NCBI RefSeq assembly: GCF_000334455.1
Contig: NZ_BANX01000009.1
Span: forward strand, 1 to 46,544
Reading direction: 5' to 3'
Origin: Gordonia soli NBRC 108243
Lineage (GTDB): Bacteria > Actinomycetota > Actinomycetes > Mycobacteriales > Mycobacteriaceae
Length of the DNA stretch: 46,544 nt
In this document: positions 11,070 through 18,796 of the stretch, piece by piece
How positions within the stretch are numbered: position 1 is the stretch's first letter
Layout: every line of letters begins with the position of its first letter
Program-made: the position numbers and the translations under genes
The notes under the pieces: model-generated
What the model saw: the letters and a program-made list of their open reading frames with translations, nothing else
What the model was told of the DNA's origin: nothing
Database searches by the model: none

Positions 11070-12137
11070 ATGATCCGCACCTCGCGTCGCCGACAATTGG
11101 TCGGTGTCCTGCTCGCAGCCCTCGCGGCCGCCACCCTGACCGCTGTCCCGGCCTCCGCCGCACCGACCGCCCCCGGCGCCGCGCCGGCGCGCGGTGCATT
11201 CGATCTGCAGTCCCACCGCGGCGGTCGGGGGGAGCACACCGAGGAGTCGTTGGCCGGATTCGAGCGATCGCTGCGCCTCGGTGTGAGCACGCTCGAGTTG
11301 GACATCGTGCTGACACGAGACCTGACCCCCATCGTCTGGCACGACGCCACCATCCAGGCCGACAAGTGCCGCGACACCCGACCGGTGACACCCGGTGATC
11401 GTCAGTTCCCGTATGTCGGCAAGGTCGTCCATGACCTCTCGTACGCGCAGATCTCCACGCTGCGCTGCGACAAGAAGTTGGCCGACTTCCCCGATGCCCA
11501 GCCGATCGTCGACAACCGGATCGCACGGCTGCGTGACCTGTTCGATCTGACGCGTCGACTCGGTGCGCGGTCGATCGGCTACAACATCGAGACCAAGATC
11601 GAGGCAGAGAAGCGGTCTCAGTCGGCCAGCCCGGAGGAGTACGTCGGCGTGATCGTCGCGACCATCCGCGCCGCCGCAGCCGCGCAGGGGGCCCCGATCC
11701 GGGCGACCATCCAGAGCTTCGACTGGCGGACGCTCCCGATCGCGGCGCAGTTGGCTCCCGACCTGCCCCGTGTCGCGCTCTGGGACGAGACCACCTGGAA
11801 GCCGGGTTCGCGGTGGTTGGGACCGGTCAGCTACGCGGGGGTGAAGGGTGACGTCATCGCCGGCGCCCGGCAGGTGGCCACCGTGCTCTCGCCCGGCTAC
11901 TCGGTGCCCTACGGTCAGACCACGTCCGATCCCGGCTTCCGCCTGATCGCCGACCGCGCCTTCGTCGACCGTGCCCATCGCCTCGGTCTGAAGGTGATCC
12001 CGTGGACCGTCAACGATCCGGCGACCATGAACGCGCAAATCGAGGCCGGCGTCGACGGCATCATCACCGACTACCCGACCCGCCTGCGTGCAGTCATGCG
12101 CGATCGCGGCATGCCGCTGCCCGCGCCGATTCGCTGA
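11070..12137 (+). CDS. Secreted glycerophosphodiester phosphodiesterase family protein
   Basis: Predicted to hydrolyse glycerophosphodiesters outside the membrane. The 355-residue product starts with an Arg-rich n-region and a hydrophobic helix ending in ASAAP (residues 1-31), a clear signal peptide. The mature part has the GDPD TIM-barrel signature: His49 in QSHRG, Glu77 and Asp79 in LELDIV, and His91 in VWHDA. Near the C-terminus LKVIPWTVNDPATM and GVDGIITDYP match the final strands of the barrel. The cysteines at about 100 and 134 may form an extracellular disulfide. The start at 11070 is chosen because it gives the signal peptide; it lies 127 bases from the divergent SnoaL-like gene. Confidence 0.88.
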   Translation: MIRTSRRRQLVGVLLAALAAATLTAVPASAAPTAPGAAPARGAFDLQSHRGGRGEHTEESLAGFERSLRLGVSTLELDIVLTRDLTPIVWHDATIQADKCRDTRPVTPGDRQFPYVGKVVHDLSYAQISTLRCDKKLADFPDAQPIVDNRIARLRDLFDLTRRLGARSIGYNIETKIEAEKRSQSASPEEYVGVIVATIRAAAAAQGAPIRATIQSFDWRTLPIAAQLAPDLPRVALWDETTWKPGSRWLGPVSYAGVKGDVIAGARQVATVLSPGYSVPYGQTTSDPGFRLIADRAFVDRAHRLGLKVIPWTVNDPATMNAQIEAGVDGIITDYPTRLRAVMRDRGMPLPAPIR

Positions 12138-12280
12138 GGCGGGCTCTGCTCCCGACTGTTCTGTAACCCTTCACCCTCGTCTGTCGATCTATCCCCGGAT
12201 CGACGTGATAGCGAGCACATCCAGCCACGTGTGTGATCGCGACGAATACAGGTCTCGACCTGCAAGTGAAGGCACTGACG

Positions 12281-12760
12281 ATGGCATACACTCCACCCCC
12301 GGCCGCGGCACCGACTCCGGCCAAGAACAGCATTGCAAAATGGGTTCTCGGCGGCATAGCGGCCGTGTTCTTGATGATCGCATCGTGCGCGGTTGGCACC
12401 GGAATGAGCAGTTCCGGTGCCGATCCGGCGACTGCATCGACCACCACGGTCACCGATTTTGCGACGATCACAGAGACCGCCACACAGACCACAACGGTCG
12501 AAACGGCAGGCCAGACGGCGGATACCGGCGCGACTGTACGTCGTGGACTCGTCCCAGACCGGACAACTGCTGTCGAGGCACCCGACTACACGCCGCCCAC
12601 CACCACGCCGTACACTCCGCCGACTACGGATTCCTCGCCCTCGAGCTACTACTCGAATTGCTCGGAGGCTCGCGCGGCAGGCGATGCGCCGCTGTACGCC
12701 GGACAGCCCGGCTATCGCGCAAAGCTCGATCGAGACGGTGACGGCGTGGCCTGCGAGTGA
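12281..12760 (+). CDS. Excalibur calcium-binding domain protein, membrane-anchored
   Basis: A 159-residue exported protein. It has a Pro/Ala-rich N-terminus, then one hydrophobic segment (residues about 22-40) ending in IASC, which fits a lipobox or a plain membrane anchor. A long Thr/Pro-rich linker follows, and then a C-terminal excalibur domain (YSNCSEARAAG...YRAKLDRDGDGVACE). The terminal DxDxDGxxCE motif resembles a calcium-binding loop, and the two cysteines probably pair. The ATG at 12281 is preferred over an upstream ATG in the same frame because a GAAGG motif lies about 8 bases before it. The function of such proteins is unknown; a cell-surface role is inferred. Confidence 0.8.
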   Translation: MAYTPPPAAAPTPAKNSIAKWVLGGIAAVFLMIASCAVGTGMSSSGADPATASTTTVTDFATITETATQTTTVETAGQTADTGATVRRGLVPDRTTAVEAPDYTPPTTTPYTPPTTDSSPSSYYSNCSEARAAGDAPLYAGQPGYRAKLDRDGDGVACE

Positions 12761-12776
12761 GCCCCCCTGAAACGGA

Positions 12777-12805
12777 ACAACCCCTACCGGATCGGTAGGA
12801 GTTGT
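12777..12805. terminator. Hairpin terminator, copy 1
   Basis: A 13-bp stem (ACAACCCCTACCG paired with CGGTAGGAGTTGT, one mismatch) closes a three-base loop. It lies 16 bases after the excalibur gene and, on the minus strand, directly after a tRNA-like remnant. It is a diverged copy of the hairpin at 12987-13017. Confidence 0.7.
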
Positions 12806-12810
12806 TCGCT

Positions 12811-12860
12811 GAAGTGGCGGAAGGGGTTTGAACCCTACTGGGCCCGCAGCCGGCCACTTC
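12811..12860 (-). pseudogene. tRNA remnant (acceptor stem plus T-arm only)
   Basis: On the minus strand the segment begins GAAGTGGC and ends GCCACTTC, an exact 8-bp acceptor-like stem. Between them is a T-arm-like hairpin with the loop TTCAAAC. There is no D-arm or anticodon arm, so this is about 50 bases instead of about 88. Its 3' half and the hairpin after it resemble the 3' end and terminator of the neighbouring tRNA-Ser(CGA), about 210 bases away. It is therefore read as a partial duplicate or an old integration scar. Confidence 0.55.
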
Positions 12861-12869
12861 CCGGATTTT

Positions 12870-12926
12870 TGACACCTCATCGGGGCTGACTGTGCACTCT
12901 GCGCAGCTGGCCGCGCTCAGGTGTCA
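12870..12926. repeat. 57-bp imperfect palindrome
   Basis: Two 27-base arms around the three-base loop CTC match at 20 of 27 positions. The outer 8 bp (TGACACCT/AGGTGTCA) are perfect. It sits between the tRNA remnant and the terminator of tRNA-Ser(CGA) and does not end in a U-tract, so it is not an ordinary terminator. Confidence 0.6.
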
Positions 12927-12986
12927 TTTCTCCGCCGACCCCACAGCTCCGGGCCAGATCCGAGCCGGGCGACCCCCAGAAACAGG

Positions 12987-13017
12987 ACAACCCCCTACCG
13001 GATCGGTAGGGGGTTGT
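12987..13017 (-). terminator. Terminator of tRNA-Ser(CGA)
   Basis: A perfect 14-bp stem (ACAACCCCCTACCG with CGGTAGGGGGTTGT) around the loop GAT begins 7 bases downstream of the tRNA 3' end on the minus strand. Confidence 0.8.
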
Positions 13018-13023
13018 TCGCTG

Positions 13024-13111
13024 CGGTGGCGGAGGGATTTGAACCCTCGGTACGGGGTTACCGCACACAGCATTTCGAGTGCTGCACCTTCGGCCGCTCG
13101 GACACGCCACC
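13024..13111 (-). tRNA. tRNA-Ser(CGA)
   Basis: The minus strand folds as an 88-base class II tRNA. The acceptor stem is GGTGGCG/CGCCACC with discriminator G. The anticodon stem CAGCA/TGCTG holds the loop CTCGAAA, giving anticodon CGA. A long variable arm and a T-arm with loop TTCAAAT are present. CCA is not encoded. Confidence 0.95.
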
Positions 13112-13176
13112 GCGGAAGACTGTACCGCAGTCGCTACAGCCACCGAAATTGGCTGGTCAGAGCGGCCTGAGCAAGA

Positions 13177-13389
13177 TCAGTCCTTGCCGGTGACCTTGTC
13201 CTTGATGCTGTCGACGGCGCCCTTGACCTTGTCGGCGGCCTCGGTGACCTTCTGCTTGCCCTGGGCGACGGCCTGGTCGCCCTGGCCCTCGGCCTTGAGC
13301 TCGTCGTCGTTGCTGATGCTTCCCGCGGCTTCCTTGCCGCGGCCCTTCAGCTCTTCTGCCTTGTTCTGTGCGTCGTCAGCGATTCCCAT
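13177..13389 (-). CDS. CsbD family stress protein
   Basis: A 70-residue, highly charged, helical protein with the CsbD pattern: an opening NKAEELKGRGKEAAG followed by repeated Lys/Asp/Ala helices (KQKVTEAADKVKGAVDSIKDKV). CsbD proteins are small general-stress proteins, first described under SigB control in Bacillus, with no established biochemical role. A strong GGGAGG ribosome-binding site sits about 7 bases before the ATG at 13389. It lies 3' of a second small helical protein on the same strand, and both may answer to the same stress. Confidence 0.85.
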   Translation of the reverse strand: MGIADDAQNKAEELKGRGKEAAGSISNDDELKAEGQGDQAVAQGKQKVTEAADKVKGAVDSIKDKVTGKD

Positions 13390-13495
13390 GTGATTTCCTC
13401 CCTATACGCGAGAGCGACGGCCGGTTGCCGTCGTCAGCCATGACCGAGTACCCGAAACATCGGCATTTGATGCTTCGAGTGAGATGAACCGTCGG

Positions 13496-13765
13496 TCAGC
13501 GGTTGGTGAACTTGTCTTTCAGACCACCGAGCTTGTCCTTCGCCGTGGCGAGGGCACCTTGCACGGTGTCGCTCTCGGCGAACTCGTTGATCTTGTCCTT
13601 CGCGGTGTCGACCGCGTCCTGGACCTTCTCGTTCGACGCGATGTCGGAGATCTTCTGGCGTGCGGTCCCGACAGCGTCCTGGACCTTGTCGTTGGACGCG
13701 ATGTCGTTGATCTTCTCGCGCACGGCGTCGACCGCGTCGTTCACCTTGTCGTTGGGTTCGGCCAT
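13496..13765 (-). CDS. Small 20-residue-repeat helical protein
   Basis: An 89-residue protein made almost wholly of four tandem repeats of about 20 residues (positions 8-27, 28-47, 48-67, 68-85), each reading like V-x-D-A-V-x-x-A-x-x-K-I-x-(D/E). It predicts amphipathic helix without hydrophobic core or membrane segment, as in LEA-like or CsbD-like protective proteins. The ATG at 13765 is set by the AGGAGG site 6 bases upstream; an upstream in-frame codon would add 14 residues and lose this site. The DNA shows the same 60-base repeat, so growth by tandem duplication is likely. The name is descriptive; I do not recognise a named family. Confidence 0.75.
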   Translation of the reverse strand: MAEPNDKVNDAVDAVREKINDIASNDKVQDAVGTARQKISDIASNEKVQDAVDTAKDKINEFAESDTVQGALATAKDKLGGLKDKFTNR

Positions 13766-13882
13766 CGATCCTCCTCGGGTGGGCCGGGCATGCGTCGACC
13801 CCTCCAATCTGCCACGATGCCGTGCAGCTGGCCACCTGCTCGACGACTCGTCATCGAGCTGTTGCCTGCGATCACGGATCGA

Positions 13883-14347
13883 TCACGAGCGGCGAGGCCG
13901 GAAGAAGTCGAGCATGAGTTCCCGACACTCGTCCTCGAGGACGCCACCACGCACTTGTGGTCGATGGGCCAGCCGTGGGTCGCGCACGACATCCCAGAGT
14001 GAGCCGACCGCGCCCGTCTTGGGCTCCCACGCACCGAAGACCAGCGCATCCATCCTGGACAGGGTGACCGCGCCGGCGCACATCGTGCACGGCTCGACGG
14101 TCACCGCGAGCGTGCAACCGGGTAGACGCCACCCGTCGCCGAAGGCCGCGGCCGCGGCGCGGAGAGCGAGGACCTCGGCATGTGCGGTCGGGTCCGCGTC
14201 GGCTTCGCGGCGGTTCGAAGCGCGGGCGAGTTCCACCCCGTCCGGGTCGAACACCACCGCACCGATGGGGATGTCGTCCGAGCCCGAGGCGCGAGCGGCA
14301 TCGAGCGCCGATCGCATCATGGATTCCCAGCGGACGAGCTGCTCCAC
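13883..14347 (-). CDS. tadA: tRNA adenosine(34) deaminase TadA
   Basis: Converts adenosine to inosine at the wobble position of tRNA-Arg(ACG), a tRNA that is itself encoded at 19901-19973 in this window. The 154-residue product has the zinc-deaminase motifs H56-A-E58 (proton-shuttling Glu) and P86-C87-T-M-C90. The C-terminal FFRPRR also fits the family. The start is taken as GTG at 14347, 5 bases after the stop of the upstream gene, which suggests coupled translation; ATG codons at residues 10 and 11 are alternatives. Confidence 0.95.
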   Translation of the reverse strand: MEQLVRWESMMRSALDAARASGSDDIPIGAVVFDPDGVELARASNRREADADPTAHAEVLALRAAAAAFGDGWRLPGCTLAVTVEPCTMCAGAVTLSRMDALVFGAWEPKTGAVGSLWDVVRDPRLAHRPQVRGGVLEDECRELMLDFFRPRRS

Positions 14348-14352
14348 GACGG

Positions 14353-14898
14353 TCAGTGCCCCAGGGAGTCCAGCACCTTGGCGAGTTCGTCGGCGAAGCC
14401 GAGGCGGGCGGCGATCATGCCCAACTGCTCATCGGCGTAGAGGTCGGTGTCCCCGACGATCACGCTCATGACCGCGTCGGGCAATCCGAGGTCGGCGAGC
14501 ACCGCGAGGTCACCTTCTTCCCACGGGTCGACGTCGTCGAGGTCGTCGGAGTCGATGTCGGGGACGTCGATGTCGAGGGCGTCGAGGACGTCGGCGGCTA
14601 CGTCGTAGTCGATTGCCGCGGTGGCGTCGGAGACCAGCAGTCGGGCACCGCCCGGCGCCGGACGCAGCACGATGAAGAACTCGTCGTCGACGTCGAGGAG
14701 GCCGAACACGGCTCCGGCGGCGCGCAGGTCACGGAGTTGCCGCTCGGCATCGGCGAGGTCGGTGAGCGCGCTCGCCTTCAGCGCCGTCACCTTCCAGGCC
14801 GCTTCCTCGCGGACGACGGCCACGGCGAACCCGTCGATGTCCTCACTCACGTCCTGCGTGTTCGAACCACCCGAGCTCCCAGCGCCGGCACCAGCCAT
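14353..14898 (-). CDS. tRNA adenosine deaminase-associated protein
   Basis: An acidic protein of about 181 residues found next to tadA in actinobacteria and named only for that association. It opens with a Gly/Ser-rich stretch, followed by a folded domain (DGFAVAVVREEAAWKVTALKA) and a very acidic middle (DALDIDVPDIDSDDLDDVDPWEEGD). The C-terminus contains the helix YADEQLGMIAARLGFADELAKVLD. The start is placed at the ATG at 14898; another in-frame codon at 14907 would add three residues. It runs 5 bases upstream of tadA on the same strand and is almost certainly co-transcribed with it. Confidence 0.85.
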   Translation of the reverse strand: MAGAGAGSSGGSNTQDVSEDIDGFAVAVVREEAAWKVTALKASALTDLADAERQLRDLRAAGAVFGLLDVDDEFFIVLRPAPGGARLLVSDATAAIDYDVAADVLDALDIDVPDIDSDDLDDVDPWEEGDLAVLADLGLPDAVMSVIVGDTDLYADEQLGMIAARLGFADELAKVLDSLGH

Positions 14899-15002
14899 GC
14901 AGGTCACCGTAGTCGTTATCTCGCCGCACCCCCAAGTCCCGCCCCACAGGCCGTCACGGTGTCAGCGACCGTCCTGACCACGTGGTGTGCCACTGTGTGG
15001 TG

Positions 15003-15959
15003 GTGACCACGGACGCTTCGTTGCCACCGATCTGCGTGCTCGGATTGGGACTGATCGGCGGATCGCTGCTGCGCGCCGTCGCCGACTCGGGTCGGGAGGT
15101 GTACGGCTACAACCGTTCTGAGGCCGGAGCGGATGCCGCGGTCGCAGCCGGGTACACGGCCTCGACAGACCTGGAGGAGACCCTGGGGTGGGCCGCCGCG
15201 GGAGATGCGCTGATCGTGGTGGCGACACCGGCCACCACCCTCGACGACCTGCTGCCGCGGATCGCCGAACTCGCACCCGACTGCCGGCTGACCGATGTCG
15301 TCAGCGTCAAGGAGGCGGTGACGCGGGCGGTGGCCCGCCATCACCCGACAGCGCGCTACGTGGGCGGCCACCCGATGGCGGGCACCAGCCGATCGGGCTG
15401 GTCGGCGACCGATCCCGACCTGTTCCGGGGTGCGATGTGGATGGTCTCGACCGGCGACGACGCCGATGCCGACACCTGGCACACCATCGCCACCCTCGCG
15501 CTGTCCGTCGGCTCGCTGGTCGTGCCCGCCGCCGATGACGCACACGATCGCGCCGTGGCCGCGATCTCCCACCTCCCGCACCTCACCGCGGACGTGACGG
15601 CAGCCGTCGGCGCGGGCGAGAGTGGCCTGGCACTTCGGCTGGCAGCCGGTAGCTTTCGCGACGGTACCCGCGTCGCCGGTACCGCTCCCGCGCTGCAGCG
15701 GGCAATGCTCGAGGCGAACGGTGTCGCACTCCTGAACGTGCTCAGCGAGGCCATCGACCGACTGACCGCCGCACGCGACGAACTCCGCGACCACGGCACC
15801 GTCGAGGTGTTGACCGACGACGGCCATCGGGCCCGTCTGGCCTACGACGAGGTCGCCGGGGCCGAACCGTCGGCGATCACCGGGGTGACCGTCGGCGCCG
15901 ACGGCTGGCAGGAAGAGCTGCGCCGCCAGGCACACCAGGGCAAGGTCTGGATGGGCTGA
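15003..15959 (+). CDS. tyrA: Prephenate dehydrogenase
   Basis: Makes 4-hydroxyphenylpyruvate from prephenate with NAD+, the branch step to tyrosine. The product of about 318 residues has a Rossmann N-terminus (VLGLGLIGGSL, residues 12-22), the DVVSVKEAV strand, the catalytic region YVGGHPMAGTSRSGW, and the helical dimerisation half with HLPHLTADV. Several GTG codons (14982, 14985, 14997, 15000, 15003) could start it; none has a clear ribosome-binding site, and 15003 is chosen as giving the shortest N-terminus before the Rossmann strand. It is divergent from the tadA pair. An aromatic aminotransferase that could use its product lies at 20252. Confidence 0.92.
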   Translation: MTTDASLPPICVLGLGLIGGSLLRAVADSGREVYGYNRSEAGADAAVAAGYTASTDLEETLGWAAAGDALIVVATPATTLDDLLPRIAELAPDCRLTDVVSVKEAVTRAVARHHPTARYVGGHPMAGTSRSGWSATDPDLFRGAMWMVSTGDDADADTWHTIATLALSVGSLVVPAADDAHDRAVAAISHLPHLTADVTAAVGAGESGLALRLAAGSFRDGTRVAGTAPALQRAMLEANGVALLNVLSEAIDRLTAARDELRDHGTVEVLTDDGHRARLAYDEVAGAEPSAITGVTVGADGWQEELRRQAHQGKVWMG

Positions 15960-15979
15960 CAACGCAACCTGTCACACGC

Positions 15980-16474
15980 TCAGGCCCGCTGTGCCACCCG
16001 CCGGGCCGCATCACGGAGAAGTCCCGGTACCAGCGACCGGTGCACGCCCGAGAGCGTCGTCCAAGCGAGGCGTCCGACGATTCGGTCGTACCGGATGTAG
16101 GTGGTGAGCGACAGTCGGTCACCGACGGCGCGCACCACGAGATGTGCTGTGAGGAACCAAGATCGAGCTTCCATCCGCACCCAGTCCGCGGTCTCCTCGG
16201 CGAGCCGCCAGCCGGCGATGGTGTCCGGACTCGTACCGCGGCTCAGAGTGATGTGTAGCAGCCCGGTCCAGATGAACCGCTCGCCGGGGGTCGGCACGTC
16301 GCCGAACATCGCGCGGGCGTAGTCCTGCGGCGCCGCCCCGATCGGGGTGGTGAGTTCGTAATGGTCGATGTAGTCGGCATCCAACGAGGATCGGTTGCGG
16401 ACGTCGACGCCTGCAGCATCGACGCCTACGGCACCGAGGATCTCGCCGCGCTCAGGGTTCTCGGTCCGGGACAT
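15980..16474 (-). CDS. DUF2867-like protein
   Basis: A soluble protein of about 164 residues with the pattern of the DUF2867 family: an early ADYIDHYEL segment, ARAMFGDVP, and a C-terminal half of beta-strands ending in LVPGLLRDAARRVAQ. The biochemical role is unknown. Its start at 16474 lies 91 bases from the divergent TetR regulator, and two operator-like palindromes sit between them, so the TetR protein very likely controls it. The frame is open upstream, but an earlier start would overlap the TetR gene and its operators. Confidence 0.7.
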   Translation of the reverse strand: MSRTENPERGEILGAVGVDAAGVDVRNRSSLDADYIDHYELTTPIGAAPQDYARAMFGDVPTPGERFIWTGLLHITLSRGTSPDTIAGWRLAEETADWVRMEARSWFLTAHLVVRAVGDRLSLTTYIRYDRIVGRLAWTTLSGVHRSLVPGLLRDAARRVAQRA

Positions 16475-16491
16475 GGTCACCTTCGGGTCGA

Positions 16492-16507
16492 TATACGGTT
16501 GCGTATA
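16492..16507. promoter_or_regulatory. TetR operator candidate 1
   Basis: TATACG-GTTG-CGTATA is a perfect 6+4+6 inverted repeat in the intergenic space between the DUF2867-like gene and the TetR gene, 17 bases upstream of the former. Confidence 0.65.
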
Positions 16508-16527
16508 GAGCGCGACACTACCCGATT

Positions 16528-16543
16528 TGTACGGCAGCGTATA
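16528..16543. promoter_or_regulatory. TetR operator candidate 2
   Basis: TGTACG-GCAG-CGTATA is a copy of candidate 1 with one mismatch in the left half. The centres are 36 bases apart, and this copy lies 22 bases before the TetR start codon. Confidence 0.6.
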
Positions 16544-16565
16544 GATCGGAGATCGAGGAGAACCC

Positions 16566-17120
16566 ATGCCCAGGAATGCACGCACGCCCCGTGACCGATG
16601 GGTGGACGAGGCGTTGTCGGCGCTGGCCGAAGGCGGACCCGACGCTGTCCGCATCGAGGCGTTGGCGCGTCGGCTCGGCGTCACGAAGGGTGGCTTCTAC
16701 GGGTACTTCGACGACCGTGGTGCGCTCCTGGACGCTGCGCTCGACCGGTGGGAACGCGACAGCGTCGACGACGTCCTGGCAGCGATCGAGCGGACGGGCG
16801 GTGACCTGCGCGAACAGGCGGTGCTCGCCGGGCAACTGACCTTCGCCGACGACCTGCTACCCGTGGACCTGGCCGTCCGGGAGTGGGCCCGCCGGGACGA
16901 TGAGGTGGCACGCCGGTTGCGTCATGTCGACGAGCGTCGAATGGGCTTGCTGCGGACTGCCCTGGCCGACGACTCGCGCTCGGAGGACGAGCTGGAAGCC
17001 TGGTGCCTCATCGCGTTCTGCGTGGCGATCGGCAACGGCCTGCTCCGCGCCGAGCACCCCCGTCACACGCGCGATGAGGTCATGGCGACGGTTCGTCGGC
17101 TGGTGGTCGGAGAGGGCTGA
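16566..17120 (+). CDS. TetR family transcriptional regulator
   Basis: A 184-residue repressor-type protein. Residues about 10-50 form the HTH (ALSALAEGGPDAVRIEALARRLGVTKGGFYGYFDDRGALL), with the TetR hallmark G-G-F-Y-x-Y-F-x-x-R. The C-terminal helices form the ligand/dimer domain and carry no sequence clue to the ligand. A GAGGAG ribosome-binding site precedes the ATG at 16566 by 4 bases. It is divergently paired with the DUF2867-like gene, and two near-identical palindromes lie between them; autoregulation and control of the neighbour are inferred. Confidence 0.9.
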   Translation: MPRNARTPRDRWVDEALSALAEGGPDAVRIEALARRLGVTKGGFYGYFDDRGALLDAALDRWERDSVDDVLAAIERTGGDLREQAVLAGQLTFADDLLPVDLAVREWARRDDEVARRLRHVDERRMGLLRTALADDSRSEDELEAWCLIAFCVAIGNGLLRAEHPRHTRDEVMATVRRLVVGEG

Positions 17121-17136
17121 TCAGACGCGATTCCGG

Positions 17137-17751
17137 TCAGACGCGATGTGCGAGGTCGGTGTAGTCGACCACGAAGCCGTTGTCGTCGATCGTGATGGTG
17201 GAGTTCGCCACTGGCGACACCACGTCGATACCACCCGAGGAGTTCGGGGTATAGGTCAGCGTCGCGGCTTCTACCCGACTGCTGGGCAGGTAGAGGTAGG
17301 CGACCGGGACCTCGACCGCACCGGCGGCCTCAGCGATCCGGCGCCGACGGATCGGCAATGCGTTGAACAGTGGCGACAAAGCGAGGTCGACGTCCTGGGC
17401 CTCGCTGAAGTCCTCGCGGATGGTGCCCTCGGAGGTCTGGATCAGCCAGTTGTGCTCACCGTCGCGCAGGATGCCGATCTGCGTCTCGCCACTCTCGCGC
17501 ACCAGGTGCACCGAGAGGCGCTTTGTGACACCGAGATCGTTGGTGACCAGCTCATACGATGCCGAGAACGCTTCCTGCTCGCCGTCGGCGGCGGCGATGA
17601 TGCGGCCATAGGCCTTGATGCGCTCGCCGCTGACGTGCACCCGTACCTGCTCGAGGCGGTCGGTGCCCTCACCACGCCAGGTGATCAGGGTCTTGTACTC
17701 GGGCGCGGACTCCTGGGCTGGGTCCTGGGCTGCCGTATCGGAAGGACTCAC
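17137..17751 (-). CDS. Putative glycolipid-binding family protein
   Basis: A protein of about 204 residues matching the putative glycolipid-binding (DUF1089) pattern. It is an all-beta protein with strands ERIKAYGRIIAA, ASYELVTNDLGVTKRLSVHL and HNWLIQTSEG, a DVDLALSPLFNALPIRR segment, and VPVAYLYLPSSRVEAATLTY. The family was named from a structural similarity to glycolipid carriers; its function is not established. GTG at 17751 is the chosen start, with a further in-frame GTG six bases upstream. There is no signal peptide. It ends 17 bases from the convergent TetR gene. Confidence 0.75.
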   Translation of the reverse strand: MSPSDTAAQDPAQESAPEYKTLITWRGEGTDRLEQVRVHVSGERIKAYGRIIAAADGEQEAFSASYELVTNDLGVTKRLSVHLVRESGETQIGILRDGEHNWLIQTSEGTIREDFSEAQDVDLALSPLFNALPIRRRRIAEAAGAVEVPVAYLYLPSSRVEAATLTYTPNSSGGIDVVSPVANSTITIDDNGFVVDYTDLAHRV

Positions 17752-17843
17752 GGGTACACGGTAGCGATCCGCCGTGCTCAGCACACAATCTCCGGCCGGA
17801 CCCGACTGCGACCGGCCGACCGTGACTCACATCATGGGTCGCG

Positions 17844-18578
17844 TCATGCGGTGCAGGACGCGGTGCGCGCAGCAGTCGTCTCCCCCACGCGGTCGGTGAC
17901 CACAACCTTCCCGTCGACCTTGATGGTGCAGCTGGCGGTACCGTCACCCGCGATGACCAGCAGCCGGAGCGGCATGGTGGAACCCGTGAACGCGATGGTC
18001 CAGGTGGGCGGCGCGCTGATGACGGTCTGTAGTCCGCCGTCATCGATGTAGAGCAGCGTGGCGGTTCCGCTGACGGTTGTCTCGTAGACGATCGACTTGC
18101 CGGTCGCGTCGATGCGGGGAGCTGTCGGGTCGTCGGTGCCGCCGGGCGGGACGAGTCCAGGCTGTCGGGCGCCCGGTTGGTCGGTGTCAGGCGTGCGGGT
18201 CCGAGGTGCAGTCGGATAGGTCGGGACCTCAGGAAGTTCGGTGATCGTCGGGAGGGCCGAGTCGTCCGGTGTCGGGTCGGGCCGGAGCCACGACGCCCCG
18301 GCGACGGCCACGAGTACCGCGACGACGAGTAGCACGACGGCGACCGCCAGCCCGGCGAACGGTCGACGCGCACGGTCCGGCGAGTCGACCGTCTCCGGTC
18401 CGGCACCGTCGTCGCTCGGCGGCGGTGTCGGTGGACGTTCGGAACGCAGCGGTTGGCCGGGCACGAACAGTGGCGTGCCGTCGGGGCCGTGGCCCAGCGG
18501 CGGATAGAGACCACCTGAGAGCGGTCGACGGTAGAGGTCGCCGAGTGGCTGCCGTTCCGGGTCCTCCGGTCGGGTCAT
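17844..18578 (-). CDS. Single-pass membrane protein with MmpS-like C-terminal domain
   Basis: A 244-residue protein. It has a Pro/Arg-rich cytoplasmic part (residues 1-73), one membrane helix (FAGLAVAVVLLVVAVLVAVAG, about 74-94), a Pro/Thr-rich linker, and an outside domain of about 85 residues. That domain reads IVYETTVSGTATLLYIDD...TWTIAFTGS...CTIKVDGKVV and resembles the beta-sandwich of mycobacterial MmpS proteins, including two cysteines spaced for a disulfide. MmpS proteins act with MmpL transporters in lipid or siderophore export, but no mmpL is nearby, so a transport role is only suggested. Confidence 0.7.
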   Translation of the reverse strand: MTRPEDPERQPLGDLYRRPLSGGLYPPLGHGPDGTPLFVPGQPLRSERPPTPPPSDDGAGPETVDSPDRARRPFAGLAVAVVLLVVAVLVAVAGASWLRPDPTPDDSALPTITELPEVPTYPTAPRTRTPDTDQPGARQPGLVPPGGTDDPTAPRIDATGKSIVYETTVSGTATLLYIDDGGLQTVISAPPTWTIAFTGSTMPLRLLVIAGDGTASCTIKVDGKVVVTDRVGETTAARTASCTA

Positions 18579-18709
18579 CCTGCGCCTCCTCCACCTCGCC
18601 GATCGATCCCTGGGCTCCTGACCGGAGTCCGGGGTCGTCCCTCGACCCTACGAGTGCGGCGCGTACGCGGCCACCAGGCGGTCGGCAGATACACACCTGT
18701 GCAGAAAGA

Positions 18710-18747
18710 CCGACACCCGCGTCCGCCGATGCGGGCACGGGTGTCGG
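18710..18747 (-). terminator. Hairpin terminator after aqpZ
   Basis: CCGACACCCG pairs perfectly with CGGGTGTCGG (10 bp), enclosing an 18-base loop that can form a further small stem. It begins about 50 bases after the aquaporin stop on the minus strand. There is no strong U-tract, as is common in high-GC genomes. Confidence 0.6.
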
Positions 18748-18796
18748 GTGAAGTCGCCGCGTCCGGATGTACAGAATCCGGGTGTGCGAATCCGGG

